NCBI GenBank assembly: GCA_047627915.1
Contig: JBLHTZ010000006.1
Coordinates: 1-64,000, forward strand
Length of the DNA stretch: 64,000 nucleotides
Direction: 5' to 3'
Source of the DNA: NORP294 sp047627915
GTDB lineage: Bacteria > Bacteroidota > Bacteroidia > Flavobacteriales_E > Vicingaceae
Numbering within the stretch: the stretch's first letter is position 1; every line of letters begins with the position of its first letter. Under the pieces are notes generated by a model. The model made no database searches. It had not been told where the DNA came from and was given only the letters and a program-made list of their open reading frames with translations. The position numbers were made by a program, and so were the translations under genes. Positions 1-8,757 of this stretch are shown piece by piece.

Positions 1-74
1 ATATAGGGATAAATAAGGGCAGTAAAAATTTGACCAATACCACCTGCAATTATTACCCAAATTGGAATCTTCAT
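1..74 (-). CDS. N-terminus of a small membrane protein, cut by window edge
   Basis: Reading from an ATG at 74-72 on the minus strand gives 24 open codons up to the window edge, beginning MKIPIWVIIAGGIGQIFTAL. The stretch is hydrophobic with paired glycines, as in a first transmembrane helix or uncleaved signal anchor. The rest of the gene lies outside the window, so no family can be assigned. The start is supported only by the open frame and the hydrophobic N-terminus. Confidence 0.45.
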   Translation of the reverse strand, partial: MKIPIWVIIAGGIGQIFTALIYPY

Positions 75-508
75 AATTTATCATTAATGTTTGCCAACAC
101 CCGGATAAACGGAAAGGTGCGTTTATACGCCTTTCATGCAAATGTTTTTTTCTTGTTCAATATAAGCTATCTAACCAATTTGTAACACCTAACTGTAAAT
201 TTGTAACCCTATCCGTATACATTTCAGTTGCCTTTAAACTGTTGTGAACCAAAAGTTTTTTGTTATTAACAAGTCTGTTCCATTTTCAATTAAATGTGTT
301 GTAGTGCAGTCCCGTAAAGTATGCTTGCTTCCATTTTTTTGGTTTTCGGCTGCAGCTTAAGTTCGTTTAATAACCTTGGTATTTCCTTAATAATAAATTG
401 AAACGGGAAATAGTCTTTTCACCAAAACAACAGAATTGAAAGATTAATACACCTCTAAGCACAGCCAAACTATGCAAGTTTAATTACATTTGACTAAAAT
501 ATTTTTTT
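75..508. other. Intergenic region upstream of fabG
   Basis: About 430 bases between a divergent partial gene and fabG. I found no convincing ORF on either strand. An imperfect hairpin (GAAAG..GCGT TTAT ACGC CTTTC, about 112-134) is followed by a T-rich stretch near 145-151. It could be a weak terminator or just a structured leader. The region presumably holds divergent promoters. A TAnnTTTG-type box at 485-492 is listed separately. Confidence 0.4.
485..492 (+). promoter_or_regulatory. Candidate -7 box (TACATTTG) for fabG
   Basis: TACATTTG matches the Bacteroidota -7 consensus TAnnTTTG and ends 16 bases before the fabG ATG. No TTG-type -33 element sits at the usual 19-21 base distance, so this is a half-match. 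If it is used, the leader is very short. Confidence 0.3.
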
Positions 509-1255
509 ATGAAATTACTAGAAGGAAAAGTAGCCTTGGTAACTGGCGCAACAAGAGGAATTGGAAAAGGAATCGCCTTAAAATTGGCAGAAAATGGAGC
601 AGATGTTGCCTTTACTTTTGTGTCATCTCCAGAAAAAGCAAAAGAAGTAGCAAAAGAAGTAGCAGCTTTTGGCGTTAAAGCCATGGCGTTTCAATCTAAC
701 GCAGCAGAATATGCAGCAGCAGAGCAACTGATTGCAGATGTGAATGAAAACTTCGGAAGAATTGACATTGTAGTAAACAACGCAGGAATTACCAAAGATG
801 GTTTGTTAATGCGCATGACCGAAGAAAATTGGGACGATGTAATGAACACCAACTTGAAATCTGTCTTCAACATAACTAAAAATGTGCAGCGCATCATGTT
901 AAAGCAGCGTTCAGGTTCGATTATCAACTTGAGTTCTGTGGTGGGTGTTAGAGGCAACGCAGGGCAATCCAACTATGCAGCTTCAAAAGCAGGAATTATT
1001 GGTTTTACCAAATCTATCGCTCAAGAGTTAGGCAGCAGAAACATTCGATGCAACGCCATTGCTCCAGGTTTCATTGCTACAGAAATGACTGCGGAATTAG
1101 GCGAAGAAACCATCAACGAATGGTTAAAGTCAGTTCCGTTGAAAAGACCAGGCACAGCAGAAGATGTTGCCAACGCAGTATTGTTCTTAGCCTCTGATTT
1201 GTCAACCTATGTTTCAGGTCAAACCTTGAATGTTTGTGGAGCCATGTTAACATAA
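509..1255 (+). CDS. fabG: 3-oxoacyl-[acyl-carrier-protein] reductase FabG
   Basis: A 248-residue short-chain dehydrogenase with the full FabG pattern. The nucleotide-binding TGATRGIG is at residues 12-19, NNAG at 90-93, and the catalytic Ser143, Tyr156 and Lys160 keep the S-x12-Y-x3-K spacing. FabG reduces 3-oxoacyl-ACP with NADPH in fatty-acid elongation in the cytoplasm. Length matches the family (about 245). The ATG at 509 places the Rossmann motif at the usual distance from the N-terminus. It is followed after 14 bases by a GTG-started membrane protein and may be co-transcribed with it. A different SDR substrate cannot be excluded, but the residues 85-165 region is typical FabG. Confidence 0.93.
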   Translation: MKLLEGKVALVTGATRGIGKGIALKLAENGADVAFTFVSSPEKAKEVAKEVAAFGVKAMAFQSNAAEYAAAEQLIADVNENFGRIDIVVNNAGITKDGLLMRMTEENWDDVMNTNLKSVFNITKNVQRIMLKQRSGSIINLSSVVGVRGNAGQSNYAASKAGIIGFTKSIAQELGSRNIRCNAIAPGFIATEMTAELGEETINEWLKSVPLKRPGTAEDVANAVLFLASDLSTYVSGQTLNVCGAMLT

Positions 1256-1269
1256 TTTTTTCGTAGTCA

Positions 1270-3348
1270 GTGAATATTGTTAGCCCTTATCCGATTTGGT
1301 ATTTTATTTTTTGTGTGATTTTGGGCGCCGTTTTGGCGTTCCTCTTGTACCGAAATGATAAAAAACTATCGGAGTTTTCTAAACTTACAAAAGGAGTCCT
1401 TTTCAGTCTTCGATTTTTGTGTATCTCTTTGTTAGCTGCAATGCTGCTTTCTCCGTTGCTCAAATATTTCAATAAAACGGTAGAAAAGCCCATTATCATT
1501 ATTGCACAAGATAATTCTGCCTCTATGAACATGGCGGCAGATTCAGTTTTTGTGAAAGGCGCTTTTCAACAACAACTTGCAGCAGTTAAAAGTAAGCTAG
1601 AAGAAAACTATCGTGTAGAGAGCTATCTTTTTGATGAGAAAATAAATGCTGAAGACAAAGCTCCAGACTTTAGCGGAAAAATCACCGATTTCGATGTGCT
1701 TTTTGAAAGCATAGAACAACGATTTGTCAATCGAAATGTTGGTGGCTTGCTGTTAATTTCTGACGGTATTTACAACCGGGGAAACTCTCCTGTGTACAGC
1801 ACGCAATCTTTAGAATTTCCAATCTTTACAGTTGGGGTAGGCGATACAGCTAAATATGTAGATGTTCAAGTTCGCAACCTTAGAAACAATAAACTAGCCT
1901 TTTTGGGGAATGAGTTTCCGGTACAGGTAGACCTTAAAACTCAAAAAATCCAATCAAAATCGCTAAAGCTCTCAGTTTTTCGTGGTGGAAAATTGATTAA
2001 AAGCCAACAAGTAACAAATCTTCAAGGGAACGGAGCTGCAACACAACGACTAAGGCTCACAGCAGATGTGGTGGGAAAACAGCAATACACCATTGTTGTG
2101 GAATCTGTTGATGGTGAGCGAAATACTTTAAACAATAGAATCAATTTTTACATTGACGTACTAGACGGTCGCCAAAAAGTGTTGTTATTGGGCATGTCAC
2201 CACATCCAGATTTGGGAGCATTAAAAGCTGCCATCAAATCAAATGAGAATTACGAGTTAGCTAGCTCTATTTATTCTGAATATACCGGTTCGTTTGACCA
2301 GTTCGATTTAATTATTTTACATCAGCCTGTAAACGATAAATTGGTTTCTATAGATCAGAAAATGAAGAATTTATTGGCTGAATCTATACCATTAATGCTA
2401 TTTGGTGGCGGTTGGAAAAACATAGAACTACTGAAAAATATTTCTGGAAAAAGCAGCAATGGAAATACAGTCAATGACGCTCAAGCGGAAGTAAACGAGT
2501 CTTTTAGTTTGTTTACTGTAGATGAAGACATTCGAAAGCTGGGCAATTTCCCACCTGTAGCAACAGAAGCCAACCAAGTGGTAAAATCGAATGGCAATCA
2601 AACCTTGCTCACACAAAAAATAGGAAGTGTAATAACGTCTTATCCTTTGCTTTCTTTTTATGAAATGCAAGATGTAAAATTGGGCCGCTTCAGTGGCGAA
2701 GGAATTTGGAAATGGCGAATTGCTAGTTTTCAGGAATTCGGCAGTCACGAGATGTTTAATCGTTTTGTGGGTAAAGTGGTTCAATATATGGCCATCAAAT
2801 CAGACCGCAGCTTTTTTAGGGTAAGCACAGTAAATGAGTTGTACGAAAATGAAGCAATTAACTTTTCTGCTCAGCTTTTTAACCCTTCTTACGAATTAGT
2901 TAACGATCCGGACGTTAATTTGGAGTTGACCAACCAAGAAGGAAAAAATTTCACATTCACAATGAACCGACAAGGAGAGACCTATCAGTTAACCATTCCT
3001 AGTCTAGAGCCTTCCACCTATAATTATACTGCTACTACTAGCTTTCAAGGGAAAATATACAGTGAAAATGGGGTGTTTACGGTAAAAGAATTGCGCTTAG
3101 AGGCCATCAATACCGAAGCAAATCATCAGTTGTTATTTCAATTGGCAAAGCGCTCAAATGGCGAAATGCTTGCACTAAATGATCTCTCCAAGTTTTCAGA
3201 AACCTTAGCAAATAGAGATGACGTTACTTCTGTTTCATACATGAACGAAGAAGTTCAAGACATCATTAACTTAAAATGGATTTTCTTCTTGCTACTAGCG
3301 CTGTTGAGCACAGAATGGTTTATTCGAAAAAGGGGAGGAGCGTACTAG
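1270..3348 (+). CDS. Large membrane protein with VWA-like and glutamine-amidotransferase-like domains
   Basis: 692 residues from a GTG start. Two hydrophobic segments lie near residues 8-25 and 42-62. A VWA-like segment follows (IIIIAQDNSASM at about 75-86, a MIDAS-like DNSAS pattern), then Ig-like strands. A middle domain around residues 300-420 resembles the class I glutamine-amidotransferase fold seen in membrane VWA proteins (VLLLGMSPHPD and FDLIILHQP). A last transmembrane helix is near 668-685. Proteins of this architecture are widespread in Bacteroidota with unknown function. It converges on the Bat operon with only 6 bases between the stop codons, which suggests a functional link to the Bat VWA proteins. 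The link is inferred. The GTG start is chosen because it is the first start in frame and leaves a normal N-terminal anchor. Confidence 0.7.
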   Translation: MNIVSPYPIWYFIFCVILGAVLAFLLYRNDKKLSEFSKLTKGVLFSLRFLCISLLAAMLLSPLLKYFNKTVEKPIIIIAQDNSASMNMAADSVFVKGAFQQQLAAVKSKLEENYRVESYLFDEKINAEDKAPDFSGKITDFDVLFESIEQRFVNRNVGGLLLISDGIYNRGNSPVYSTQSLEFPIFTVGVGDTAKYVDVQVRNLRNNKLAFLGNEFPVQVDLKTQKIQSKSLKLSVFRGGKLIKSQQVTNLQGNGAATQRLRLTADVVGKQQYTIVVESVDGERNTLNNRINFYIDVLDGRQKVLLLGMSPHPDLGALKAAIKSNENYELASSIYSEYTGSFDQFDLIILHQPVNDKLVSIDQKMKNLLAESIPLMLFGGGWKNIELLKNISGKSSNGNTVNDAQAEVNESFSLFTVDEDIRKLGNFPPVATEANQVVKSNGNQTLLTQKIGSVITSYPLLSFYEMQDVKLGRFSGEGIWKWRIASFQEFGSHEMFNRFVGKVVQYMAIKSDRSFFRVSTVNELYENEAINFSAQLFNPSYELVNDPDVNLELTNQEGKNFTFTMNRQGETYQLTIPSLEPSTYNYTATTSFQGKIYSENGVFTVKELRLEAINTEANHQLLFQLAKRSNGEMLALNDLSKFSETLANRDDVTSVSYMNEEVQDIINLKWIFFLLLALLSTEWFIRKRGGAY

Positions 3349-3354
3349 TACTCT

Positions 3355-4116
3355 TTATATTTCAGCCAACCCATCTTTATTAATCCAACCTTGATTGCCG
3401 TTAGGCAACGATACTTTTAGCCACTGTTCTGTTTGGTCTTCAATTTTAACTTTGGTGCCTTCGTGTAAAACAAACAACTGTGAACTGCCAGAAGATGGAG
3501 CGCTCAAAATATCAACAGTAGAACTCATAATAATGGCGTGGGTAGCACGGTTTACATAATTTCGTTGACTTGCAGCCAACCCCCAGCAAATTAATCCAAT
3601 TAAAATGCCCGATGAAAACAGGGTGAACCCAAACTTTCTGATTGCGGTTTTTTGAGCGATCTTATATATTCCAAATCCAATCAAAGCAGCAATTAGAAAA
3701 GCAATCATAATTTTTGCCCAACTGTCGGCAGGAAATAAATTGTAAATGGACTTCCACCATCTATATATAAATAGCTCAGGAATCATCTCAATCTTATCTA
3801 CCGTTCTGTCGTTCGCAATTTTCAAGTTGTAAGCAGCGTCTTCTGAGTTTGGATTTATTTTAAGCGCTTTTTCGTAGTGTAAAATCGCAGGTGCTATCCG
3901 GTTGGTTTTGAATAAGCTGTTGGCATAATTGAAATGTAAATCTTCTGAAGAGTAGTCTTGCTCAAGTAGGCCCTCGTAGTTTTTTATTACAGACTCAAAG
4001 TCACCTGCTTCATAAGCTGTATTTGCTTCATTCATTTGTTGCAACGGATCGCTTTGAGCGCAAAGAGAGCTGCTAAATAAAAGAAAACAAAGAAGGTAAA
4101 AGGTGGTGTTTTTCAT
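3355..4116 (-). CDS. batE: BatE: TPR protein with C-terminal SH3-like domain
   Basis: 253 residues. A signal peptide of about 21 residues ends in SSLCAQ. Tetratricopeptide repeats cover roughly residues 25-110 (NTAYEAGDFESVIKNYEGLL and ALKINPNSEDAAYNLKIA). Two transmembrane helices lie near 135-155 and 165-182, then an SH3b-like domain at about 190-253 (VLHEGTKVKIEDQTEQWLKV, GNQGWI). This is the BatE layout, the last gene of the Bacteroides aerotolerance operon. Its start lies 5 bases past the batD stop, so the two are co-translated. It presumably forms an envelope complex with the other Bat proteins; the biochemical role is not known. Confidence 0.85.
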   Translation of the reverse strand: MKNTTFYLLCFLLFSSSLCAQSDPLQQMNEANTAYEAGDFESVIKNYEGLLEQDYSSEDLHFNYANSLFKTNRIAPAILHYEKALKINPNSEDAAYNLKIANDRTVDKIEMIPELFIYRWWKSIYNLFPADSWAKIMIAFLIAALIGFGIYKIAQKTAIRKFGFTLFSSGILIGLICWGLAASQRNYVNRATHAIIMSSTVDILSAPSSGSSQLFVLHEGTKVKIEDQTEQWLKVSLPNGNQGWINKDGLAEI

Positions 4117-4121
4117 AGCAT

Positions 4122-5912
4122 TTAACTTTCTAAGTTCTGAATAAGTGCGGCAGACTTCTGGTAGAGTATGGTTGGATTAATACTCGATTCCGGCGCAAAA
4201 CGTGCCATCTCAGTTTCTTCTAAAATGCTTTTCACGTTACTCCCAATTTCATCTGAATGACCATTCTGTTTCAATGTGGCCATGATTTTTTCTTGTGAAA
4301 GATCAGCTACATCTAAATTGAACTTGTCGGCGAAATAACCAAACAAAGCTGTTGATATTTCTTCGTAAAACTTCGCGTTCTCTTTTGCATCGAGGTGCTT
4401 TTTAGCTTGTGCTAACCGTTTCTTAGCAATTTTACTTGCCTTCGATTTTCGCAACCCTTGTTTGTCGCCGAGTATGGCCTTGTTTCGTTTGGCAAGAAGT
4501 GTCAGTAGTACTCCAAATAAAATAATAGCTACGAGAATTAAGTAAAAGAGTTTAGAGCCGTAGAAATAATCATCTGCCTTGAGTAAGTTCAAGTTGTTAA
4601 TATGGATGAAACGAATATCTGTTCCAATTAATTGAACATCTTCTTTTCTTCTGCCGCTAAATACCACACTTTCCTCTTCATCGCTTTTCTCCACATAAAT
4701 GTTGATTTGGTCAGCAGTAATGGTGTTGTATTTCTGAGTGCTCACATCAAAATAAGAGAATTTGTAAGGTTTAAGTGTAAACTCACCCGAATGTCTTGGA
4801 ATTACCAAGTAATTAAACGATTTGCCCCCTGTAGAACCGTTGTAACTTGTTTTAAAGTTATTCTTGATATCAGGATCGTAGACTTCAAAATCTGCAGGAA
4901 ATTTTAAATCTGGTGCACCAATCAAAGGGAGGTTACCGGTTCCATTGATGTCAATCGTAACGTTAACCGATTCGTTGGCTACCAAACTGTCCTTGTTGGC
5001 ACTCATTTTCATCTTGAATTTACCTACAGCACCAGAGAAGTTAGCAGGTTTTCCTTTCGAGGGTAGAGGTTTTACTTCCAACGTTATGGGTTTACTTTTA
5101 GCAATCACCTCTTTCAAATCATACCCACCGCCCCAAAACTGCTCCATAGCTGTTTTCGCTCTTCTAGGTATCTGTACTTTCGCTAAAATTCCAAGGGCGT
5201 CTATAGTTAAATCACCACTGCGCTGAGGGTAAAGTAGCGTCTGTTGTAATTCAACAATATCATACACCTGACCTTGATAATTCTCTCTCGATTTTTGAAT
5301 GTTTCTGCCGTACAAGGTTTGTAAATCTTGTGTCCAAAAACCGGTAAACCTTGTTGGAGCTTCCAAGTCCAAGCCACTCAAATTCAAACGTGAATAAAGC
5401 TTATACGTAACGGTTACTTTTTCGCCAACGTACGCTTGGCGTTTGTCAACTGTAGCTTTTACAAAAACATACTCTTGTAGTTGCTCTGCTTCCGTTTTTC
5501 GTTTTTCATTTTTATCACGTTGAGCTGCTGCACCATTAGGATCATTGTCGACAACTTGAATTATAACAGGTTCGGTTTTTTTAGTTTTTCCGTCCGCTTC
5601 AATACTTGCCGCACCTATGGTGTAGGTTCCTTTTTTTGGGGCAACGAGCACATAACTAATCGAATTACTCTGCGTTACCTTACCATTAATAACTTGCATG
5701 CTCTGCGACTGATTAGGTCCTCCTAGCACTCGTAAACCATCAAAGGTGGGAGCAGAGAAGTTGCCTCCTTGAGCGTTGATCGTAAAAGTCACCTGAAATC
5801 GCTGTCCAACTTCAACCGCAGAACTACTCACTTTCACAGTAAATTCATTTGCTGCGGCAGAACATACTACGCTAACGAGTAGTAAAATGTAAGTTATAAA
5901 TGCTTTTTTCAT
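4122..5912 (-). CDS. batD: BatD: oxygen-tolerance family membrane protein
   Basis: 596 residues. The signal peptide (MKKAFITYILLLVSVVCSAA) is followed by a long periplasmic region of beta-sandwich repeats typical of BatD, including FTVKVSSSAVEVGQRFQVTF near residue 25 and TYKLYSRLNLSG near 170. A single transmembrane helix lies near residues 450-473, followed by a basic cytoplasmic stretch and a helical tail. The protein is of usual length for the family. BatD is required with BatA-C for aerotolerance in Bacteroides fragilis. A 69-base gap separates it from batC, the largest gap in the operon, so a secondary promoter there is possible. Confidence 0.88.
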   Translation of the reverse strand: MKKAFITYILLLVSVVCSAAANEFTVKVSSSAVEVGQRFQVTFTINAQGGNFSAPTFDGLRVLGGPNQSQSMQVINGKVTQSNSISYVLVAPKKGTYTIGAASIEADGKTKKTEPVIIQVVDNDPNGAAAQRDKNEKRKTEAEQLQEYVFVKATVDKRQAYVGEKVTVTYKLYSRLNLSGLDLEAPTRFTGFWTQDLQTLYGRNIQKSRENYQGQVYDIVELQQTLLYPQRSGDLTIDALGILAKVQIPRRAKTAMEQFWGGGYDLKEVIAKSKPITLEVKPLPSKGKPANFSGAVGKFKMKMSANKDSLVANESVNVTIDINGTGNLPLIGAPDLKFPADFEVYDPDIKNNFKTSYNGSTGGKSFNYLVIPRHSGEFTLKPYKFSYFDVSTQKYNTITADQINIYVEKSDEEESVVFSGRRKEDVQLIGTDIRFIHINNLNLLKADDYFYGSKLFYLILVAIILFGVLLTLLAKRNKAILGDKQGLRKSKASKIAKKRLAQAKKHLDAKENAKFYEEISTALFGYFADKFNLDVADLSQEKIMATLKQNGHSDEIGSNVKSILEETEMARFAPESSINPTILYQKSAALIQNLES

Positions 5913-5981
5913 TCGTTTTTTTAACTCAATTCTCGGTATTCAAGAATTAGATTTCATTTGCAATTGAAAACCTTAATTCGT

Positions 5982-6722
5982 TTACCAATCTTTCTCAATG
6001 TCAATCTTTACGCCCTTAATCTTTTTCTTCTTCAACTTCTCTTGTAGTTCTTTCTCTTTTTGATTCAAAGCTTCCAATATTCGCTCGGCATCTTCTCTTG
6101 AAACTTGTTGTTCTTGTTGTTGCTGCTTTTGCTTTTCTTGCTCCTCCTGCTTTTTCTCTTCTTCGCTTTTTTGCTCTTCGTCCTTTTTCTCTTCGTCCTT
6201 TTTTTCTTCGTCTTTATTCTCTTGCTGATCTTTGTTTTCTTGGTCTTCTTTCTTTTCGTCTTCCTTTTGATCCTCTTTTTTCTCTTGTTCTTGTTGCTGT
6301 TGCAACATCTTTTGAGCGTAGGCTAGATTATACCTACTGTCTTCGTTTTGAGGGTTACTTCGTAACGAGCTTTTGTATGCTTTTACACTTTCTTCGAGCT
6401 TCTCCTCTTTAAGCAAAGCGTTACCTAAATTGTGGTAAGCGTTTGATTTTACAATTTTATCTTCTGTTTTGTTGGCTGCTTGGTTAAAGTATCTAGCAGC
6501 ATCTTCATACTTTTCTTGGCGATAAAGAGCGTTTCCAATGTTGTAAGAGGACTCCACTGGCTCAATGTCTTTGGCCATACTTTCTTGGTACTTTTTGGTG
6601 GCCGCTTCAAAGGAGTTATTTTTAAAAAGTTCGTTTCCTTCTCTAATTTCTTGATAAGCCGACTGAGCTTGAGAAGCAAAACCCAAACAAAGCAACAGTT
6701 GTATTAGAATTAACTTTCTCAT
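5982..6722 (-). CDS. batC: BatC: TPR protein with highly charged low-complexity tail
   Basis: 246 residues. Signal peptide to about residue 19 (FASQAQSA), TPR repeats at about 22-140 (YNIGNALYRQEKYEDAARYF, YHNLGNALLKEEKLEESVKAYK), then a Lys/Glu/Gln/Asp low-complexity segment at about 143-210. A short ordered tail ends KGVKIDIEKDW. The TPR part is a protein-interaction scaffold in the periplasm. The charged tail is a normal but variable feature of BatC and produces long spurious frames on the other strand. The start overlaps the batB stop by 4 bases, indicating translational coupling. Confidence 0.87.
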   Translation of the reverse strand: MRKLILIQLLLCLGFASQAQSAYQEIREGNELFKNNSFEAATKKYQESMAKDIEPVESSYNIGNALYRQEKYEDAARYFNQAANKTEDKIVKSNAYHNLGNALLKEEKLEESVKAYKSSLRSNPQNEDSRYNLAYAQKMLQQQQEQEKKEDQKEDEKKEDQENKDQQENKDEEKKDEEKKDEEQKSEEEKKQEEQEKQKQQQQEQQVSREDAERILEALNQKEKELQEKLKKKKIKGVKIDIEKDW

Positions 6723-7750
6723 TCTTCAAATAAGTTTATATTTTTCGCCAATTTTCCTTTCTTCTCTACAATCAGAATTGAAATCAAGAAAAGGAAAAAC
6801 GCAGCCCCAATAAAGAACTGAAATCGGTCTTCATAATCGGTGTACACTTGACTTTCGAATTCTGCCTTCTCTAAACCACTTAAATCATCTAAAATAGCTC
6901 CAAATCCTGCATTTGCATTTGTTGCTCGCACATAGATTCCTCCACCATTTGAGGCAATGTCCTTCAGCATGTTTTCATTCAAACTACTCACTACCGTGTT
7001 TCCATCGTTATCCTGTCGATATCCTATTTTCTGACCTCTTCTGAACAATGGTATCGGCGCTCCATTTGGGCTACCCATACCAATGGTGTACACTTGAATA
7101 CCTTTTTCCTTTGCGTTTTCTGCAGCTTTAATGGCATCGTCTTCGTGGTTCTCTCCATCCGTTACAATAACCAATGCTTTACTACCACCAGACTCATAGT
7201 CAAACGACTCAATGGCCAAATCAATGGCTGTCCCAATGGCTGTCCCTTGCGTGGGAACAATGTCAGTATCAATTGTATTTAAAAATAGCTTGGCCGCAGA
7301 ATAGTCTGTTGTAATCGGCAATTGAGTGTAGGCCTGCCCTGCAAATACAATAATTCCAAGTCGATCACTTTTCAATTCCTCTACCATTTGTAACATGGCT
7401 CTTTTGGCCCGTTCCAATCGGTTGGGCGAGAGGTCTTCTGCCTTCATGCTATTCGAAACATCAACAGCAACAATCAGGTCTATTCCTTCTCGTTTTACTT
7501 CTTCTATTTTTGTTCCAATCTGTGGGTTTGCAATTCCTATTACCAATAGGCCATACCCAATTAAAAAGAGGATAAACTTGGCGTTGTAGCGAAAGTTTGA
7601 ATACTCAGGCATTAATTGAACGAATAAGTCATACTCTGCAAATTTTGCTCTCGATTTTTTCCGCCAACGTTTGATTGCTGCAAACAATAGTAGAAATATG
7701 GGAACTAAAAGTAAGCCCCACAAAATATAGCTATGTTCAAATCGAAACAT
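6719..7750 (-). CDS. batB: BatB: VWA-domain membrane protein
   Basis: 343 residues. Hydrophobic segments are at about 8-25 and 58-76 and a C-terminal helix at about 312-330. They flank a cytoplasmic or periplasmic VWA domain with a complete MIDAS: DVSNS near residue 96, Thr in the TQGTA motif and Asp in VTDGENHEDD. The N-terminal residues match the BatA/BatB N-domain. BatA and BatB are adjacent VWA proteins that probably pair. The stop overlaps the batC start by 4 bases and the start shares one base with the batA stop. Confidence 0.9.
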   Translation of the reverse strand: MFRFEHSYILWGLLLVPIFLLLFAAIKRWRKKSRAKFAEYDLFVQLMPEYSNFRYNAKFILFLIGYGLLVIGIANPQIGTKIEEVKREGIDLIVAVDVSNSMKAEDLSPNRLERAKRAMLQMVEELKSDRLGIIVFAGQAYTQLPITTDYSAAKLFLNTIDTDIVPTQGTAIGTAIDLAIESFDYESGGSKALVIVTDGENHEDDAIKAAENAKEKGIQVYTIGMGSPNGAPIPLFRRGQKIGYRQDNDGNTVVSSLNENMLKDIASNGGGIYVRATNANAGFGAILDDLSGLEKAEFESQVYTDYEDRFQFFIGAAFFLFLISILIVEKKGKLAKNINLFEE

Positions 7751-8757
7751 TAATTAATGGTTTTAAAAATGGTGTTGGTAATCATAAACTGAAGTGCAAA
7801 AACAATTCCTGCGATTAGTGCAAAAGGAAAAAATTCTTCTTTCTTTTTGCGGTATTCTGTTACTTCAATTTTTGATTTTTCCAATTGATCAATTTCTTCA
7901 TAAATGGCTGCAAGGCTCCTATTGTTAGTTGCTCTGAAGTATTTTCCTCCTGTCATCTGAGAAATTTCTTTCATCGTTTGCTCATCAATTCGCACCTCTA
8001 CGTTTTGATAACTTGTTCCCCCAAATCCATTTTGATAGGGCATAGGTGCCATGCCATTCGTTCCAAGTCCAATGGTATAGGTTCTTACGCCAAACTCTCT
8101 TGCAATTTCTGCTGCCGTCAATGGCGGAATTGTACCTGTTGTGTTAAACCCGTCCGTTAGCAAAATCACTACCTTACTTTTAGCATCACTGTCTTTAATT
8201 CGGTTCACAGCAGTTGCCAACCCTAAACCAATAGCTGTACCATCTTCAATCATTCCATTCTTTACATCCTTAAACAAGTTTTTAAGTACAGAATGGTCCG
8301 TAGTTAATGGCGATTGGGTAAAGCTTTCACCACTAAATGTTACCAAGCCGATTCGGTCGTTGGGCCGATTCGAGATAAAATCCATGGCAACATTTTTAGA
8401 AGCTTCCAAGCGGTTTGGTTTTAAATCTTCGGCCAACATGGAACTTGAAATGTCCATCGTAATAATAATGTCAATTCCTTCGGTAGTTACGTCTTGCCAA
8501 CTTAAAGAGGACTGGGGCCGAGCCAAACAAATAATTAATAAACTAAAACCAATTAGGCTCAGCACAAAAGGAATGTGTCGGGCATAAAGTTGAACTTTGC
8601 TCGCCTCAGAGGGTAAAAATTGAAGTCCAGAAAGGGTAATTCGTGCCTTTTGCTTTTTCAAACGAAAAAGGTACGCCAAAGCTAATATTGGAATCAATGC
8701 AAACAGAACAAACAGTTCAGGATTGGCAAATTGTATGTCATTCCACCATCTAAGCAT
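7750..8757 (-). CDS. batA: BatA: VWA-domain membrane protein
   Basis: 335 residues. The N-terminal domain (WWNDIQFANPELFVLFALIP) contains one transmembrane segment. A second helix follows near 62-80, then a VWA domain with MIDAS residues DISSS near 97, EDGTAIGLGL and LLTDGFNTTG. A final helix is near 312-332. This is the BatA layout, related to but distinct from the neighbouring BatB. It overlaps the upstream gene by 8 bases and batB by 1 base. Metal-dependent binding by the VWA domain is expected, as all MIDAS residues are present. Confidence 0.9.
   Translation of the reverse strand: MLRWWNDIQFANPELFVLFALIPILALAYLFRLKKQKARITLSGLQFLPSEASKVQLYARHIPFVLSLIGFSLLIICLARPQSSLSWQDVTTEGIDIIITMDISSSMLAEDLKPNRLEASKNVAMDFISNRPNDRIGLVTFSGESFTQSPLTTDHSVLKNLFKDVKNGMIEDGTAIGLGLATAVNRIKDSDAKSKVVILLTDGFNTTGTIPPLTAAEIAREFGVRTYTIGLGTNGMAPMPYQNGFGGTSYQNVEVRIDEQTMKEISQMTGGKYFRATNNRSLAAIYEEIDQLEKSKIEVTEYRKKKEEFFPFALIAGIVFALQFMITNTIFKTIN

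Noticed and set aside
6098..6412. Long frames on the plus strand rich in Leu and Phe across batC
   Set aside because: They are antisense to the Lys/Glu/Gln low-complexity tail of batC and have no start context or domain.
8141..8587. A 148-codon plus-strand frame inside batA
   Set aside because: Antisense to a fully conserved VWA coding region; it shows no recognisable protein pattern.
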